A stretch of 9,521 bases of DNA, from NCBI GenBank assembly GCA_964516515.1, contig CAZEYA010000146.1, forward strand, positions 1-9,521, read 5' to 3'. The stretch comes from JANNOG01 sp964516515. Its GTDB lineage: Bacteria > Actinomycetota > Actinomycetes > Actinomycetales > JBBAYJ01. The notes under the pieces are model-generated. The model searched no databases. It saw only the letters and a list, made by a program, of their open reading frames with translations, and had not been told where the DNA came from. This document shows, piece after piece, positions 1 to 6,197 of the stretch. Both the position numbers and the translations under genes were made by a program. Position 1 is the first letter of the stretch, and every line of letters begins with the position of its first letter.

Positions 1-2
1 CG

Positions 3-968
3 GCAGCGGGCAACCCCGCGCTGCCGGGTCCCACAGCGGTCTCCTCGACGAACGGCGGGCGGTCGGCGGTGGGCCACGGTCAGCAGCGGTCACCGGAGGA
101 TCTGCGGGCGTACTGGACCCTGGACCGAATGGCGCAGGCAGCCGGCAGCGATATGGCCGAGCGTCCGGCGTCAGCCGTCGTCGTGCCGACACCGACCGGC
201 AAGGTGGTCGCGTCCGGAGCCACCCACCCGCAGTTCCCCGTCTTCTCACAGGGGTACCTGTCTGTCGCCGACCACCGCAACGCCATCGGCCGGCTCTACG
301 CGACGACACCAGACGGCACCGGCGGCCTGTCGTGCTCTGGGACCGTGGTCGCGCGCAACGTGGTGCTGACCGCGGCGCACTGCGTGTACAGCCTCGGCCA
401 GGGCTTCAACAACGACCTGGTCTTCGCCCCTGGCCAGTCGGGCGCCACCTTCCCGTTCGGCACCTGGCAACCGCAGGCGTGGTACGTCTATCCGCAGTTC
501 TACTCGGCCAACTCCGGAGCCGGTTTCGCCCCGCTGGACTACGCGCTGCTCGTCTTCGGGCCGGACGGCGACGGCACCGAGATCGGGTCCCTCACGGGGT
601 ACCTTCCCGTGCTCGGCGACTTCGTCGCCGGGACCGTCACCAGCTACGGCTATCCCGCCGAGGGCTGGTTCCAATCCTCGTGCGCCGACGTGTCGTGCCA
701 GGTGTGGAGTTGCACCAGTCCGGTGTCGGGTTACTCCACCGGCGCCGGCTGGTTCGAGATGGGGATCGGCTGCAACACCGCCGGCGGGGCCAGCGGCGGA
801 CCCATGATCGCCCAGCGCAGCGGCACCTGGTACGTCGTCTCCGTCAACTCCAACAGCAGTAACGACGTCGAGGCGCCCGACGGGTCGCGCTACTACACCG
901 GCAACATGTGGGGCCCGGTGCTCAACAGCTGGACGACTTCGTTGCTGGCGCAGCATGCGCGGTACTGA
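3..968 (+). CDS. Secreted trypsin-like serine protease, 5' end outside window
   Basis: The frame is open from the window edge to the TGA at 966-968, so the true start and any signal peptide lie upstream. An internal ATG at 69 exists but has no convincing ribosome site. Numbering from that ATG, the chymotrypsin-fold triad is clear: His104 in TAAHC, Asp157 in LDYALL and Ser242 in GGASGGPM. Cys89 and Cys105 flank the His as in the usual first disulfide, and four more Cys (205, 210, 215, 235) lie between the Asp and the Ser region, which suits an exported, oxidised protein. The first ~60 residues are low in structure and look like a propeptide. The family hydrolyses peptide bonds outside the cell; the substrate is unknown. 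A GC-rich hairpin follows the stop. No link to the catabolic genes is seen. Family assignment is firm, role unknown. Confidence 0.88.
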   Translation, partial: AAGNPALPGPTAVSSTNGGRSAVGHGQQRSPEDLRAYWTLDRMAQAAGSDMAERPASAVVVPTPTGKVVASGATHPQFPVFSQGYLSVADHRNAIGRLYATTPDGTGGLSCSGTVVARNVVLTAAHCVYSLGQGFNNDLVFAPGQSGATFPFGTWQPQAWYVYPQFYSANSGAGFAPLDYALLVFGPDGDGTEIGSLTGYLPVLGDFVAGTVTSYGYPAEGWFQSSCADVSCQVWSCTSPVSGYSTGAGWFEMGIGCNTAGGASGGPMIAQRSGTWYVVSVNSNSSNDVEAPDGSRYYTGNMWGPVLNSWTTSLLAQHARY

Positions 969-1000
969 CGGGGGAGTCCGGGCAGTCCGGCGGTTCAGCG

Positions 1001-1015
1001 GGCGAGCGCCTCGCC
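1001..1015. terminator. Short GC hairpin after the protease gene
   Basis: GGCGAG (1001-1006) and CTCGCC (1010-1015) form a perfect 6-bp stem with a 3-base loop, 32 bases after the protease stop and 19 before the next start. There is no T-tract. It could be a weak actinobacterial-style terminator or chance in GC-rich DNA. Confidence 0.25.
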
Positions 1016-1034
1016 GGCACGCCAGACTCGCCCG

Positions 1035-1325
1035 GTGAGCGACCCGAACCAGCAGCAGATCGACCACGACCCCATGCGAGACCCTGTCCTCGACCCTGTC
1101 CTCGACCCGATAACGGATCCGGCTCTGGACCCCGAATCCGATCCCGCCGCCATGCCGTCGGGCGACCCGCACGGTGCCGACCCGGTCGTGGTCGCGGCGG
1201 TCGTCGACATCCGCAACCGCTTCGGCATGGGCGGCCTGGCGGACATGGTGCGGCTGGCGCAGGACGAGATCGTCGCGGCGGAGCAGGCGATGCAGGCGCT
1301 CGGGAGCGAGATCAGGCAGCCATGA
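1035..1325 (+). CDS. Small acidic protein with DPxx tetrapeptide repeat
   Basis: A 96-residue protein starting at GTG 1035. It is the only start codon between the in-frame protease stop (966-968) and the repeat, and no clear Shine-Dalgarno is visible. Residues 12-39 are seven consecutive DPxx tetrads, then a short linker, then a hydrophobic-to-amphipathic helical part (about 50-92, containing VVDIRNRFGMGGLADMV). Third positions are strongly G/C, with codon choice like the surrounding genes, which supports real coding over the Arg/Ser-rich opposite-strand frame. There is no signal peptide or membrane segment. The 3' end overlaps the convergent esterase gene by 14 bases. I do not recognise a named family; repeats of this kind suggest a flexible acidic linker or binding tail with a small helical domain. 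Function unknown. Confidence 0.68.
   Translation: MSDPNQQQIDHDPMRDPVLDPVLDPITDPALDPESDPAAMPSGDPHGADPVVVAAVVDIRNRFGMGGLADMVRLAQDEIVAAEQAMQALGSEIRQP
1080..1103. repeat. Two tandem copies of a 12-bp unit inside the DPxx gene
   Basis: The 12-mer GACCCTGTCCTC occurs twice back to back (1080-1091, 1092-1103) and encodes DPVLDPVL. It is in frame, so slippage would change the repeat by four residues without a frameshift. The other DPxx units are diverged at DNA level. Confidence 0.85.
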
Positions 1326-2280
1326 TCTTGTTGAGCCAGGCCAGCGTGACCGCTTGGTGGTGGGCCGCGCCCCCCTCGTGGTCGTTGTAGGGATACTCCT
1401 CGATCTGCTTGGGCCCGGCGTAGGCGTTGTAGGCGGCGTACACCGTCGAGGGCGGGCAGACCTGGTCCATGAGGCCGACCGAGAAGATCGCTGGCGCGGC
1501 GGCCGAACGGCCGAGCACCGCGGCGTCGAAGTAGGCGAGAGTGTCGAAGACCCGCGCCACGTCCGCGCGGTGGATCGACAGGTAGGTCGACAGCTCCGTG
1601 TACGGCCTGCGGGAGGCGATCTCACTGGCGCGGCGGAGGTCCGACAGGAACGGGACGTCGCTGACGACCGCCACCAGGTCGTCGCGAAGCCCCGCGACGG
1701 CCACGGCGAGCCCGCCGCCCTGGCTCGCTCCGGCCACGGCCACACGGGTGGCGTCGACGCCGGGTAGCAGCTTCGCCGCGTCGACGGCCAACACGGAGTC
1801 GGTGATGACCCGGCGGTAGTAGTAGGTGTTGCGGCTGCGGATGCCCCGCGTGAGGAAACCGGGCACCGACGGGTCGGAGCCGACGGGGTCGGGGGTGTCG
1901 CCGGTGGAGTACGTGGCTCCCTGGCCGCGGGTGTCCACGTCGAGACAGGCGTATCCGGCCAGTGTCCACACCGGCACCTCGTGCGCGGCGGCTCGGCCGC
2001 AGCCGTAGCCCTGGTATCGGACGACGACTGGCAGGCGCTGGGCCTGCCCTGCGGGGCGATGGAACCACGCCTTGATCGGGTGGCCGTCGAAGCCGCTGAA
2101 CGTGACGTCGTCGGTGTCGATCAGGCGCAGTCCCGTGCTGAGCCGATGCACCACCGGCGGACTGCCGAGCCGGCGTGACTCCTCGAGCGTTCCGGCCCAG
2201 AAGTCGGCCAGGTCCGCAGGCGCTCGGGTGTGGCTGCGATAGCTGCGCAGTTGCTCGATGGGCAGATCCGATTGGGGCAT
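1312..2280 (-). CDS. Acetylxylan esterase / cephalosporin-C deacetylase family hydrolase
   Basis: A 322-residue cytoplasmic alpha/beta hydrolase, the usual length for the AXE1 family, which removes acetyl groups from xylo-oligosaccharides, cephalosporin C or similar small esters. Visible landmarks are an oxyanion-loop motif YQGYGCGR (89-96), the family's DTRGQG (116-121), the nucleophile elbow GASQGG with Ser186, Asp272 in GLMDQVCPPST and His301 in YNDHEGG. These complete a Ser-Asp-His triad in the correct order. The ATG at 2280 is chosen because AGGAGT (2286-2291) sits five bases upstream. There is no signal peptide. It shares the strand of the catabolic operon but is separated from it by about 310 bases holding a pseudogene and hairpins, so it is probably a separate transcript. 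It is not of the meta-cleavage hydrolase (DmpD/XylF) type. The family is secure; the substrate is unknown. Confidence 0.9.
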   Translation of the reverse strand: MPQSDLPIEQLRSYRSHTRAPADLADFWAGTLEESRRLGSPPVVHRLSTGLRLIDTDDVTFSGFDGHPIKAWFHRPAGQAQRLPVVVRYQGYGCGRAAAHEVPVWTLAGYACLDVDTRGQGATYSTGDTPDPVGSDPSVPGFLTRGIRSRNTYYYRRVITDSVLAVDAAKLLPGVDATRVAVAGASQGGGLAVAVAGLRDDLVAVVSDVPFLSDLRRASEIASRRPYTELSTYLSIHRADVARVFDTLAYFDAAVLGRSAAAPAIFSVGLMDQVCPPSTVYAAYNAYAGPKQIEEYPYNDHEGGAAHHQAVTLAWLNKIMAA

Positions 2281-2324
2281 CGCTGACTCCTGGCGGGCCG
2301 GGGGTGGTCGCCGGGAATCCTGAC

Positions 2325-2583
2325 ATGACCAGTAGAGGAGTCACCCAGCCCTGTCGGGTTCTCCTCTATCGTCCCGCACGGGTTCACTATCAGGTCGGCT
2401 TCGTCGCCGACCATGATCAGGCCGCCTCGGAGGCGCTGCGTTTCGTGCGGCTGACGCCTCCGGGAGCTGCTGGCCAAGGGGGTGGCTGTCAGCGACGTCG
2501 ACGTGCAGGAATGGGGGTCGTTCGTGTACTTCAGCGACCCGGACGGCAACAGCTGGGCATTGCAGCAGGTACCGGCCCGCTGA
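2325..2583 (+). pseudogene. Decayed VOC (glyoxalase/bleomycin-resistance fold) gene
   Basis: Two pieces of a VOC-family protein lie in different frames. From 2391, in the frame of the ATG at 2325, the translation reads QVGFVADHDQAASEALRFVR and then LTPPG. From 2464, in another frame, it reads ELLAKGVAVSDVDVQEWGSF and continues into FSDPDGNSWALQQVPAR to the TGA at 2581-2583. In intact relatives these blocks lie in this order, separated by some 30-40 residues. A frameshifting internal deletion near 2460-2464 is therefore the simplest reading. The stretch before 2391 no longer resembles the usual N-terminal strand-helix, so there is probably further damage there. The remnant fills most of the gap between the esterase and the ferredoxin genes. 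No function is expected. The VOC identity rests on the C-terminal signature. Confidence 0.75.
2333..2368. promoter_or_regulatory. Nested inverted repeat upstream of the esterase gene
   Basis: TAGAGGAG (2333-2340) and CTCCTCTA (2361-2368) are perfect 8-bp arms. Inside them ACCC (2343-2346) pairs with GGGT (2356-2359), giving a long stem with a small internal loop. It begins 53 bases upstream of the esterase start codon and overlaps the 5' end of the VOC remnant. It could be an operator, a 5'-leader hairpin or an old terminator. There is no T-tract. Confidence 0.45.
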
Positions 2584-2590
2584 GCGGGCC
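2574..2590. terminator. GC-rich hairpin directly after the ferredoxin stop
   Basis: GGCCCGC (2574-2580) and GCGGGCC (2584-2590) form a 7-bp perfect stem with a 3-base loop, abutting the ferredoxin stop codon (2591-2593) at the end of the minus operon. There is no T-tract in either direction, as is common for actinobacterial hairpin terminators. It also contains the stop codon of the VOC remnant. Confidence 0.5.
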
Positions 2591-2971
2591 TCATCCGCCG
2601 CGAGCGTGGCGGCGCAGCAGTTGCGACCAGGACTCTTGGCGCCGCGCGGCGACCTCGACCCACAACAGGTCGTCGCGCTCGATCACACGGTGACGGGGCA
2701 GGTCCGCCTCGCGGGCGGTCCTGCAGCGCCCGGTGGTCACGTCGAAGGCATACCAGTGCCAGGGACACACGATGGCACCGTCACGAAGCGTTCCCGCTGA
2801 GAGGGGTCCGCCGCGGTGCGGGCAGTCCCCGTCCACCACCGTCACTGTGCCGTCCGGCAGCGCGATCGCCAGCAGATTGCGATGCGGATGGGGCACCGGC
2901 CACATCGGCCGCCCCTGACCAGGCGGCACCGGCACCACATCAGGCGTCCCAGGCTGCTCAGCCCGCGTCAC
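2591..2971 (-). CDS. Small Rieske [2Fe-2S] ferredoxin
   Basis: A 126-residue single-domain Rieske protein. The cluster motif is complete: Cys50-Pro-His52, then 16 residues, then Cys69-Pro-Trp-His72, giving two Cys and two His ligands. Residue 73, usually Gly in this loop, is Trp (CPWHWYAFD). Family members carry electrons to ring-hydroxylating or other oxygenases, or form NirD-like subunits; neither partner is in the window. The start is GTG at 2971, 12 bases after the decarboxylase stop, with only a weak AGGG ahead of it. It is the last gene of the minus operon and is followed by a hairpin at its stop codon. The C-terminal 20 residues are Arg-rich and beyond the core fold. The fold is secure. 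A role as electron donor for a catechol-forming oxygenase is inferred from context only. Confidence 0.88.
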   Translation of the reverse strand: MTRAEQPGTPDVVPVPPGQGRPMWPVPHPHRNLLAIALPDGTVTVVDGDCPHRGGPLSAGTLRDGAIVCPWHWYAFDVTTGRCRTAREADLPRHRVIERDDLLWVEVAARRQESWSQLLRRHARGG

Positions 2972-2983
2972 GTGCGGCCCTGC

Positions 2984-3751
2984 TCACACGCAGGCCAGCA
3001 CCAGGCTGCCCAGTCGGTCGATGGTCGTCACGACGCTGTCCCCGGCGGCAACGGGGACGGCCGCCGTCAAGCCGCCGCTCATGATCACGTCGCCGGTCTC
3101 CAAGCCGTCCCCGGCCGCCGCAAGGGCCCGCACCAACCAGGCCACGGCGGCGGCGGGGTGTCCCAGCGAGGCGGCTCCGGCGGCGCTCGCGACCACGTCA
3201 CCACGGTGCTCCAGTACGACGCCCACCAGTCGAAGGTCGATGCCGCGCACCTCGACCCAGTCGCCGACGACGAACCGGCCGAGGGAGGCGTTGTCAGCGA
3301 CGACGTCGGGCATCGTGAAGCGGTAGGCCTCGTACCTGGAGTCCAGCACCTCCATGGCCACCGCGACCGCCTCGGTGGCGCGCAGCACGTCCGAGGCGGT
3401 GACATGCGCACCGTCCAGGTCCTCGCCGATGAGCAGGGCGATCTCCGGCTCGACGCGCGGTTGGATATGCGACGCCACGACCAGCGGCTCGGCGATATCC
3501 AGCGCGTCGGCCGCGCCCAGCATGCCGTAGATGGGCGCGTCGATACCGACCTGACGTTGCTTCGCCCGGGAGGTCACGCCCAGCTTCCAGCCCACCTGGT
3601 CACCGTCGAAACCGGCGAGTTGCACCTCGTAACCGGTGGCCAGCGTGATGTCCGGGTGATCGTCGCTGAGCGGCGCAATGGCACGTCGGTCCGCCCTGGC
3701 CGTGACGAGGCGATTGGACAACCGCTGGACGAGAGCAGCGTCGATGCTCAT
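2984..3751 (-). CDS. 4-oxalocrotonate decarboxylase-like (hydratase/decarboxylase family)
   Basis: A 255-residue member of the 2-keto-4-pentenoate hydratase / oxalocrotonate decarboxylase family (FAH-like fold). It would convert (E)-2-oxohex-3-enedioate to 2-oxopent-4-enoate plus CO2 in the meta-cleavage pathway. Metal ligands Glu101, Glu103 and Glu134 keep the spacing (2, 31) of the family. Features typical of DmpH/XylI-type decarboxylases rather than hydratases are PIYGML (73-78), DSRYEAYRF (137-145), VVADNAS and MSGGLTAAVPVAAGD near the C terminus. Its ATG at 3751 overlaps the hydratase stop in an ATGA (3748-3751), so translation is probably coupled. In known pathways decarboxylase and hydratase form a physical complex, which the gene pairing supports. 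The alternative is a second hydratase with another substrate. The family is certain; the decarboxylase call is likely. Confidence 0.8.
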   Translation of the reverse strand: MSIDAALVQRLSNRLVTARADRRAIAPLSDDHPDITLATGYEVQLAGFDGDQVGWKLGVTSRAKQRQVGIDAPIYGMLGAADALDIAEPLVVASHIQPRVEPEIALLIGEDLDGAHVTASDVLRATEAVAVAMEVLDSRYEAYRFTMPDVVADNASLGRFVVGDWVEVRGIDLRLVGVVLEHRGDVVASAAGAASLGHPAAAVAWLVRALAAAGDGLETGDVIMSGGLTAAVPVAAGDSVVTTIDRLGSLVLACV

Positions 3752-4575
3752 TGCCCTGCCACCACCCGGAGCGAGATGGCACCCAGTCGGTCGAACTCGG
3801 CCCGGAACACGTCACCGGCAGCCATGGGAACGGCGGCGTGCAGCGCGCCCGTCATCACCAGATGACCAGGCTGCAACGCGACGCCGACCTCACCGAGGGT
3901 ATTGGCGAGCCACGCCACCACCGCCACCGGGTCCCCCAGAGCCGCGGCCCCGGCCCCCGTGTCGACCACGTCGCCGTTGCGGGTCAGCACCATGCCGATC
4001 AGTCGCGTGTCGACGCCCTCGATCGGGACCACCCGGGAGGCCACCGCGGCCGCACCATTGGACGCCAGGTCCGACACGGTGTCCGCCAGCTTGATGCGCC
4101 AGTCGGCGAACCGGGAGTCGACGATCTCGACCGCGGCGACGGCACCGGCGATGGCACGGGCGGCCCGGGTCGCAGTGACGCCGGGGCCCTGCAACCCCTC
4201 GCCCAGTACGAAGACGATCTCGGCCTCCATCTTGGGCTGGATGAACCTCGACATCGGCACCTCGTCGTGGTCGCCGTACAGCGTCGAGGTGAGGACCGGC
4301 CCGTAGTCCGGGCTCGAAACGCCGATGAGACGTTGCATCGGCTTGGAGGTGAGGCCGACCTTGTACCCGGCGATGGTGTCGCCGTCCGCGAGGATCATGC
4401 GGGTCAATCGGGACTGGACGGCATAGCCGTCGGCCATGCCCAGCTGCGGTTGGGCGTCGGTGAAGGGCTCTATCGCGACCCGGGTCCGGCGGGCCTCGTA
4501 GAGCTGACGGGCCTTGTCCTGCGCCTCGTCGTCGCTCAGCAACGAGGCGGTGCGTGCGCTCACCGTGGTCGTCAT
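3748..4575 (-). CDS. 2-oxopent-4-enoate hydratase (2-hydroxypenta-2,4-dienoate hydratase)
   Basis: A 275-residue paralogue of the next gene. It would add water to 2-hydroxypenta-2,4-dienoate to give 4-hydroxy-2-oxovalerate in the lower meta-cleavage pathway. The hydratase-type signatures are KVGLTSKPMQ (72-81), SPDYGPVLTSTLY (88-100), FIQPKMEAEI with Glu117 and Glu119, Glu150 in EIVDSR, the LADTVSDLASNGAA block and MTGALHAAVPMAAGD. The three Glu are the expected divalent-metal ligands. The ATG at 4575 is two bases after the IclR stop (TGAGCATG) and fits the family length. The much longer open frame upstream runs antisense-like through the IclR gene and is not credible as an extension. The last four bases overlap the decarboxylase start. 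The aldolase and dehydrogenase that normally follow are absent here. Confidence 0.9.
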   Translation of the reverse strand: MTTTVSARTASLLSDDEAQDKARQLYEARRTRVAIEPFTDAQPQLGMADGYAVQSRLTRMILADGDTIAGYKVGLTSKPMQRLIGVSSPDYGPVLTSTLYGDHDEVPMSRFIQPKMEAEIVFVLGEGLQGPGVTATRAARAIAGAVAAVEIVDSRFADWRIKLADTVSDLASNGAAAVASRVVPIEGVDTRLIGMVLTRNGDVVDTGAGAAALGDPVAVVAWLANTLGEVGVALQPGHLVMTGALHAAVPMAAGDVFRAEFDRLGAISLRVVAGQ

Positions 4576-4577
4576 GC

Positions 4578-5393
4578 TCAGCCGTGCCTCCTCATCCGGT
4601 CGCTCTCCGGCGCCCACCCGAGCCGCCGTGACACCGCCTCGCCGGCCTCGGCCACCAGGGGACCGTAGCGGCGCCGCTGCAGGGCGCCCAGCCGGGCCAA
4701 CGGTGCGCCGACACTGATCGCTGCGATCACGGTGCCGTCGATGCGACGTACCGGGGCGGCGACGCTGGCCACACCCAGCTCGCGCTCCTCTACTGCATCG
4801 GACCACCCCCGCGCCCGGATGCGGGACAGTTCCTCGCGCAGCGCTGCGGGGTCGGTGATGGTGTGCGGCGTCAAATGCGTGAGCGGCGCGGCCGCCAGCA
4901 GGTCGTCGAGCCTGGCGGGGTCGAGGTGGGCGAGCAGCGCCTTGCCGGAGCTGGTGCAGTGCACCGGTACCCGGCGTCCGGTCTCGGTGAACATTCGGAT
5001 CGTCCGCTGGCTCTCCAGCCGGTCCACGTAGACGACGTCGAATCCGTCGAGCACCCCGATCTGGGCCGACTCCCCGGTCTCCTCGCGCAGGGACGCGAGC
5101 ACGGGGCCGCCGGCCGTGTGCAGGTCCATGTGGACCTTGACCGCTTCGCCGAGCTCGAAGACGACGATCCCCAGCCGGTAGCCCCCGGTCCGGGGATCCT
5201 GCTCGATCAGGCCTTCCGAGGCGAGCGTGGTCAGCAACCGGTGCACTGTGCTCTTGCCGAGACCGAGCCGCCGTGCCAGTTCCGACACGCCGAGGTCGGG
5301 TTCGCGGGAGAGGAACTCCTTGAGCAGGCGGGAGGCGTTGCGCACCGTCGACAGCGACTCCGAGGTGCGTCCTGGTGGGGGTGGGGCGTTCAT
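4578..5393 (-). CDS. IclR-family transcriptional regulator
   Basis: A 271-residue IclR protein. A winged helix-turn-helix spans about residues 14-75, with SELARRLGLGKSTVHRLLTT as the HTH core and GGYRLG closing the wing. The ligand-binding GAF-like effector domain follows to about 265, with the family block HCTSSGKALLA. Regulators of this type often control aromatic catabolism and sense a pathway substrate or intermediate. ATG 5393 is preferred to the ATG 15 bases upstream because it overlaps the preceding stop in an ATGA (5390-5393), giving coupled translation. The hydratase starts two bases after its stop. Sitting inside the operon it probably controls, it is likely autoregulated. The duplicated 40-bp element at 6096-6135 and 6650-6689 is the obvious operator candidate. 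The ligand is unknown. Confidence 0.93.
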   Translation of the reverse strand: MNAPPPPGRTSESLSTVRNASRLLKEFLSREPDLGVSELARRLGLGKSTVHRLLTTLASEGLIEQDPRTGGYRLGIVVFELGEAVKVHMDLHTAGGPVLASLREETGESAQIGVLDGFDVVYVDRLESQRTIRMFTETGRRVPVHCTSSGKALLAHLDPARLDDLLAAAPLTHLTPHTITDPAALREELSRIRARGWSDAVEERELGVASVAAPVRRIDGTVIAAISVGAPLARLGALQRRRYGPLVAEAGEAVSRRLGWAPESDRMRRHG

Positions 5394-6127
5394 GAGGCCG
5401 GCCGCCACTGTTCGCGGCCGCCCAGCGAGGCGAGCAGCGCCTTTCGGACCCCATCGACGTCGGGCCGCGCGCCGTGGGCCACCGATTCGGCCAGCGCCGC
5501 CACCGCTGGGTCCCGGGGCGCGATCGCGCCGGCCAGCAGCGCCTGTGCCCGGATCAGGCCGGCTGCCGCAGCGCCCGACATCTCGTCCACCAGAGGCTCC
5601 CGACCACGCGCCCGGCTGCGGATGGTCTCGAAGTCGCGGGCGACCGCGCAGTGCCCGTTGGCGAGGCCGGTGCCGACATGGGCGGCGGCGTGGGCGCTCA
5701 GCCCGGCGCCGGGCGACGCCGTGAAGTGGTAGACCACCGTGTCTACGCCCAGGACATGGCGGATCTCGTCGAATGCCGGGCCCTGGCTCTCATCGATGAG
5801 CGCGAGGGCGGGCAGCACGACGGGGTCGTAGAACCGCAGGGTCCACCGCACCCCGCTGACCTCGCCCGGTACGGCGATCTCCTGGCCGCGTGGGGGCCCC
5901 AGGCGGTCCAGTGTCGCCATCAGGTGCAGGTGCCGCACGCCGACGGCGATCGCGGTCAGCTCCGTCCCCGACAGCAAGGGCATGTGGCCCTGCACGCCGG
6001 GAGGGAAGGTCAGCGCCTGGGCCACGTAGGAGCGGTGGATCTCCTCGACGTAACCCGCCACGGCCCGCCGCATGTCGTCCGGGGTGGCTGTCAAAGCGTT
6101 CGCCTTTCCGGAACGGAAGCTCGTCAT
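5390..6127 (-). CDS. Unrecognised protein, first gene of the meta-cleavage operon
   Basis: A 245-residue protein that I cannot assign to a family. Codon use matches its neighbours and it is the promoter-proximal gene of the operon, overlapping the IclR start by four bases. No signal peptide or membrane helix is evident. It is rich in His: RHLHL (65-69), His134 in VVYHFT, SAHAAAHVG (144-152) and NGHC (157-160), the last three groups close together as could suit a metal site. Other visible segments are FPPGVQGHMPLLSG (41-54), RFYDPVVLPALALIDES (98-114) and RSRARGREPLVDEMSGAA (170-187). The ATG at 6127 lies at the predicted transcription start, giving a leaderless message. An alternative ATG at 6073 would leave the 40-bp element in a 5' leader. 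Context suggests a catabolic enzyme or accessory factor for the aromatic substrate, but no reaction can be named. Confidence 0.8.
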   Translation of the reverse strand: MTSFRSGKANALTATPDDMRRAVAGYVEEIHRSYVAQALTFPPGVQGHMPLLSGTELTAIAVGVRHLHLMATLDRLGPPRGQEIAVPGEVSGVRWTLRFYDPVVLPALALIDESQGPAFDEIRHVLGVDTVVYHFTASPGAGLSAHAAAHVGTGLANGHCAVARDFETIRSRARGREPLVDEMSGAAAAGLIRAQALLAGAIAPRDPAVAALAESVAHGARPDVDGVRKALLASLGGREQWRPAS

Positions 6128-6135
6128 CTGGAACG
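6096..6135 (-). promoter_or_regulatory. Copy A of a duplicated 40-bp element, putative IclR operator
   Basis: 33 of 40 bases match 6650-6689 in the same orientation. Read on the minus strand it holds CGTTCC twice, 20 bases apart, and the imperfect palindrome GTTCCGGAAAGGCGAAC. It covers the end of the -10 element, the start codon and the first ~10 codons of the unassigned gene, a position suited to repression. Binding by the operon's IclR protein is inferred, not shown. Confidence 0.6.
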
Positions 6136-6162
6136 CTAGACGCGTTGTGCCCTGGGCGTCAA
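6133..6162 (-). promoter_or_regulatory. Promoter of the minus-strand catabolic operon (leaderless)
   Basis: Reading the minus strand, TTGACG (6162-6157) and TAGCGT (6138-6133) are separated by 18 bases, a good match to actinobacterial TTGAC / TANNNT promoters. Only TCCAG separates the -10 from the ATG at 6127. A start seven bases below the -10 would therefore be the A of the ATG itself, with no leader or ribosome site. The -10 overlaps the end of the 40-bp element. Confidence 0.65.
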
Positions 6163-6197
6163 GGTGATGCGCTGACCGATCGGGGCCGCGGTCCTGC

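Noticed and set aside
246..1745. 499-codon open frame on the minus strand
   Set aside because: It runs antisense to the protease and DPxx genes and in another frame through the esterase. Its Arg/Ser/Pro-rich translation is typical of a GC-rich shadow, while the overlapping genes have catalytic motifs.
2816..3865. 349-codon plus-strand frame
   Set aside because: It is antisense to the ferredoxin and decarboxylase genes, His/Arg/Gly-rich with no domain signature.
4576..5454. Upstream extension of the hydratase frame
   Set aside because: The extra ~290 residues run through the IclR gene in another frame and have low-complexity Arg/Gly/Ala composition. ATG 4575 fits the family length and the operon spacing.
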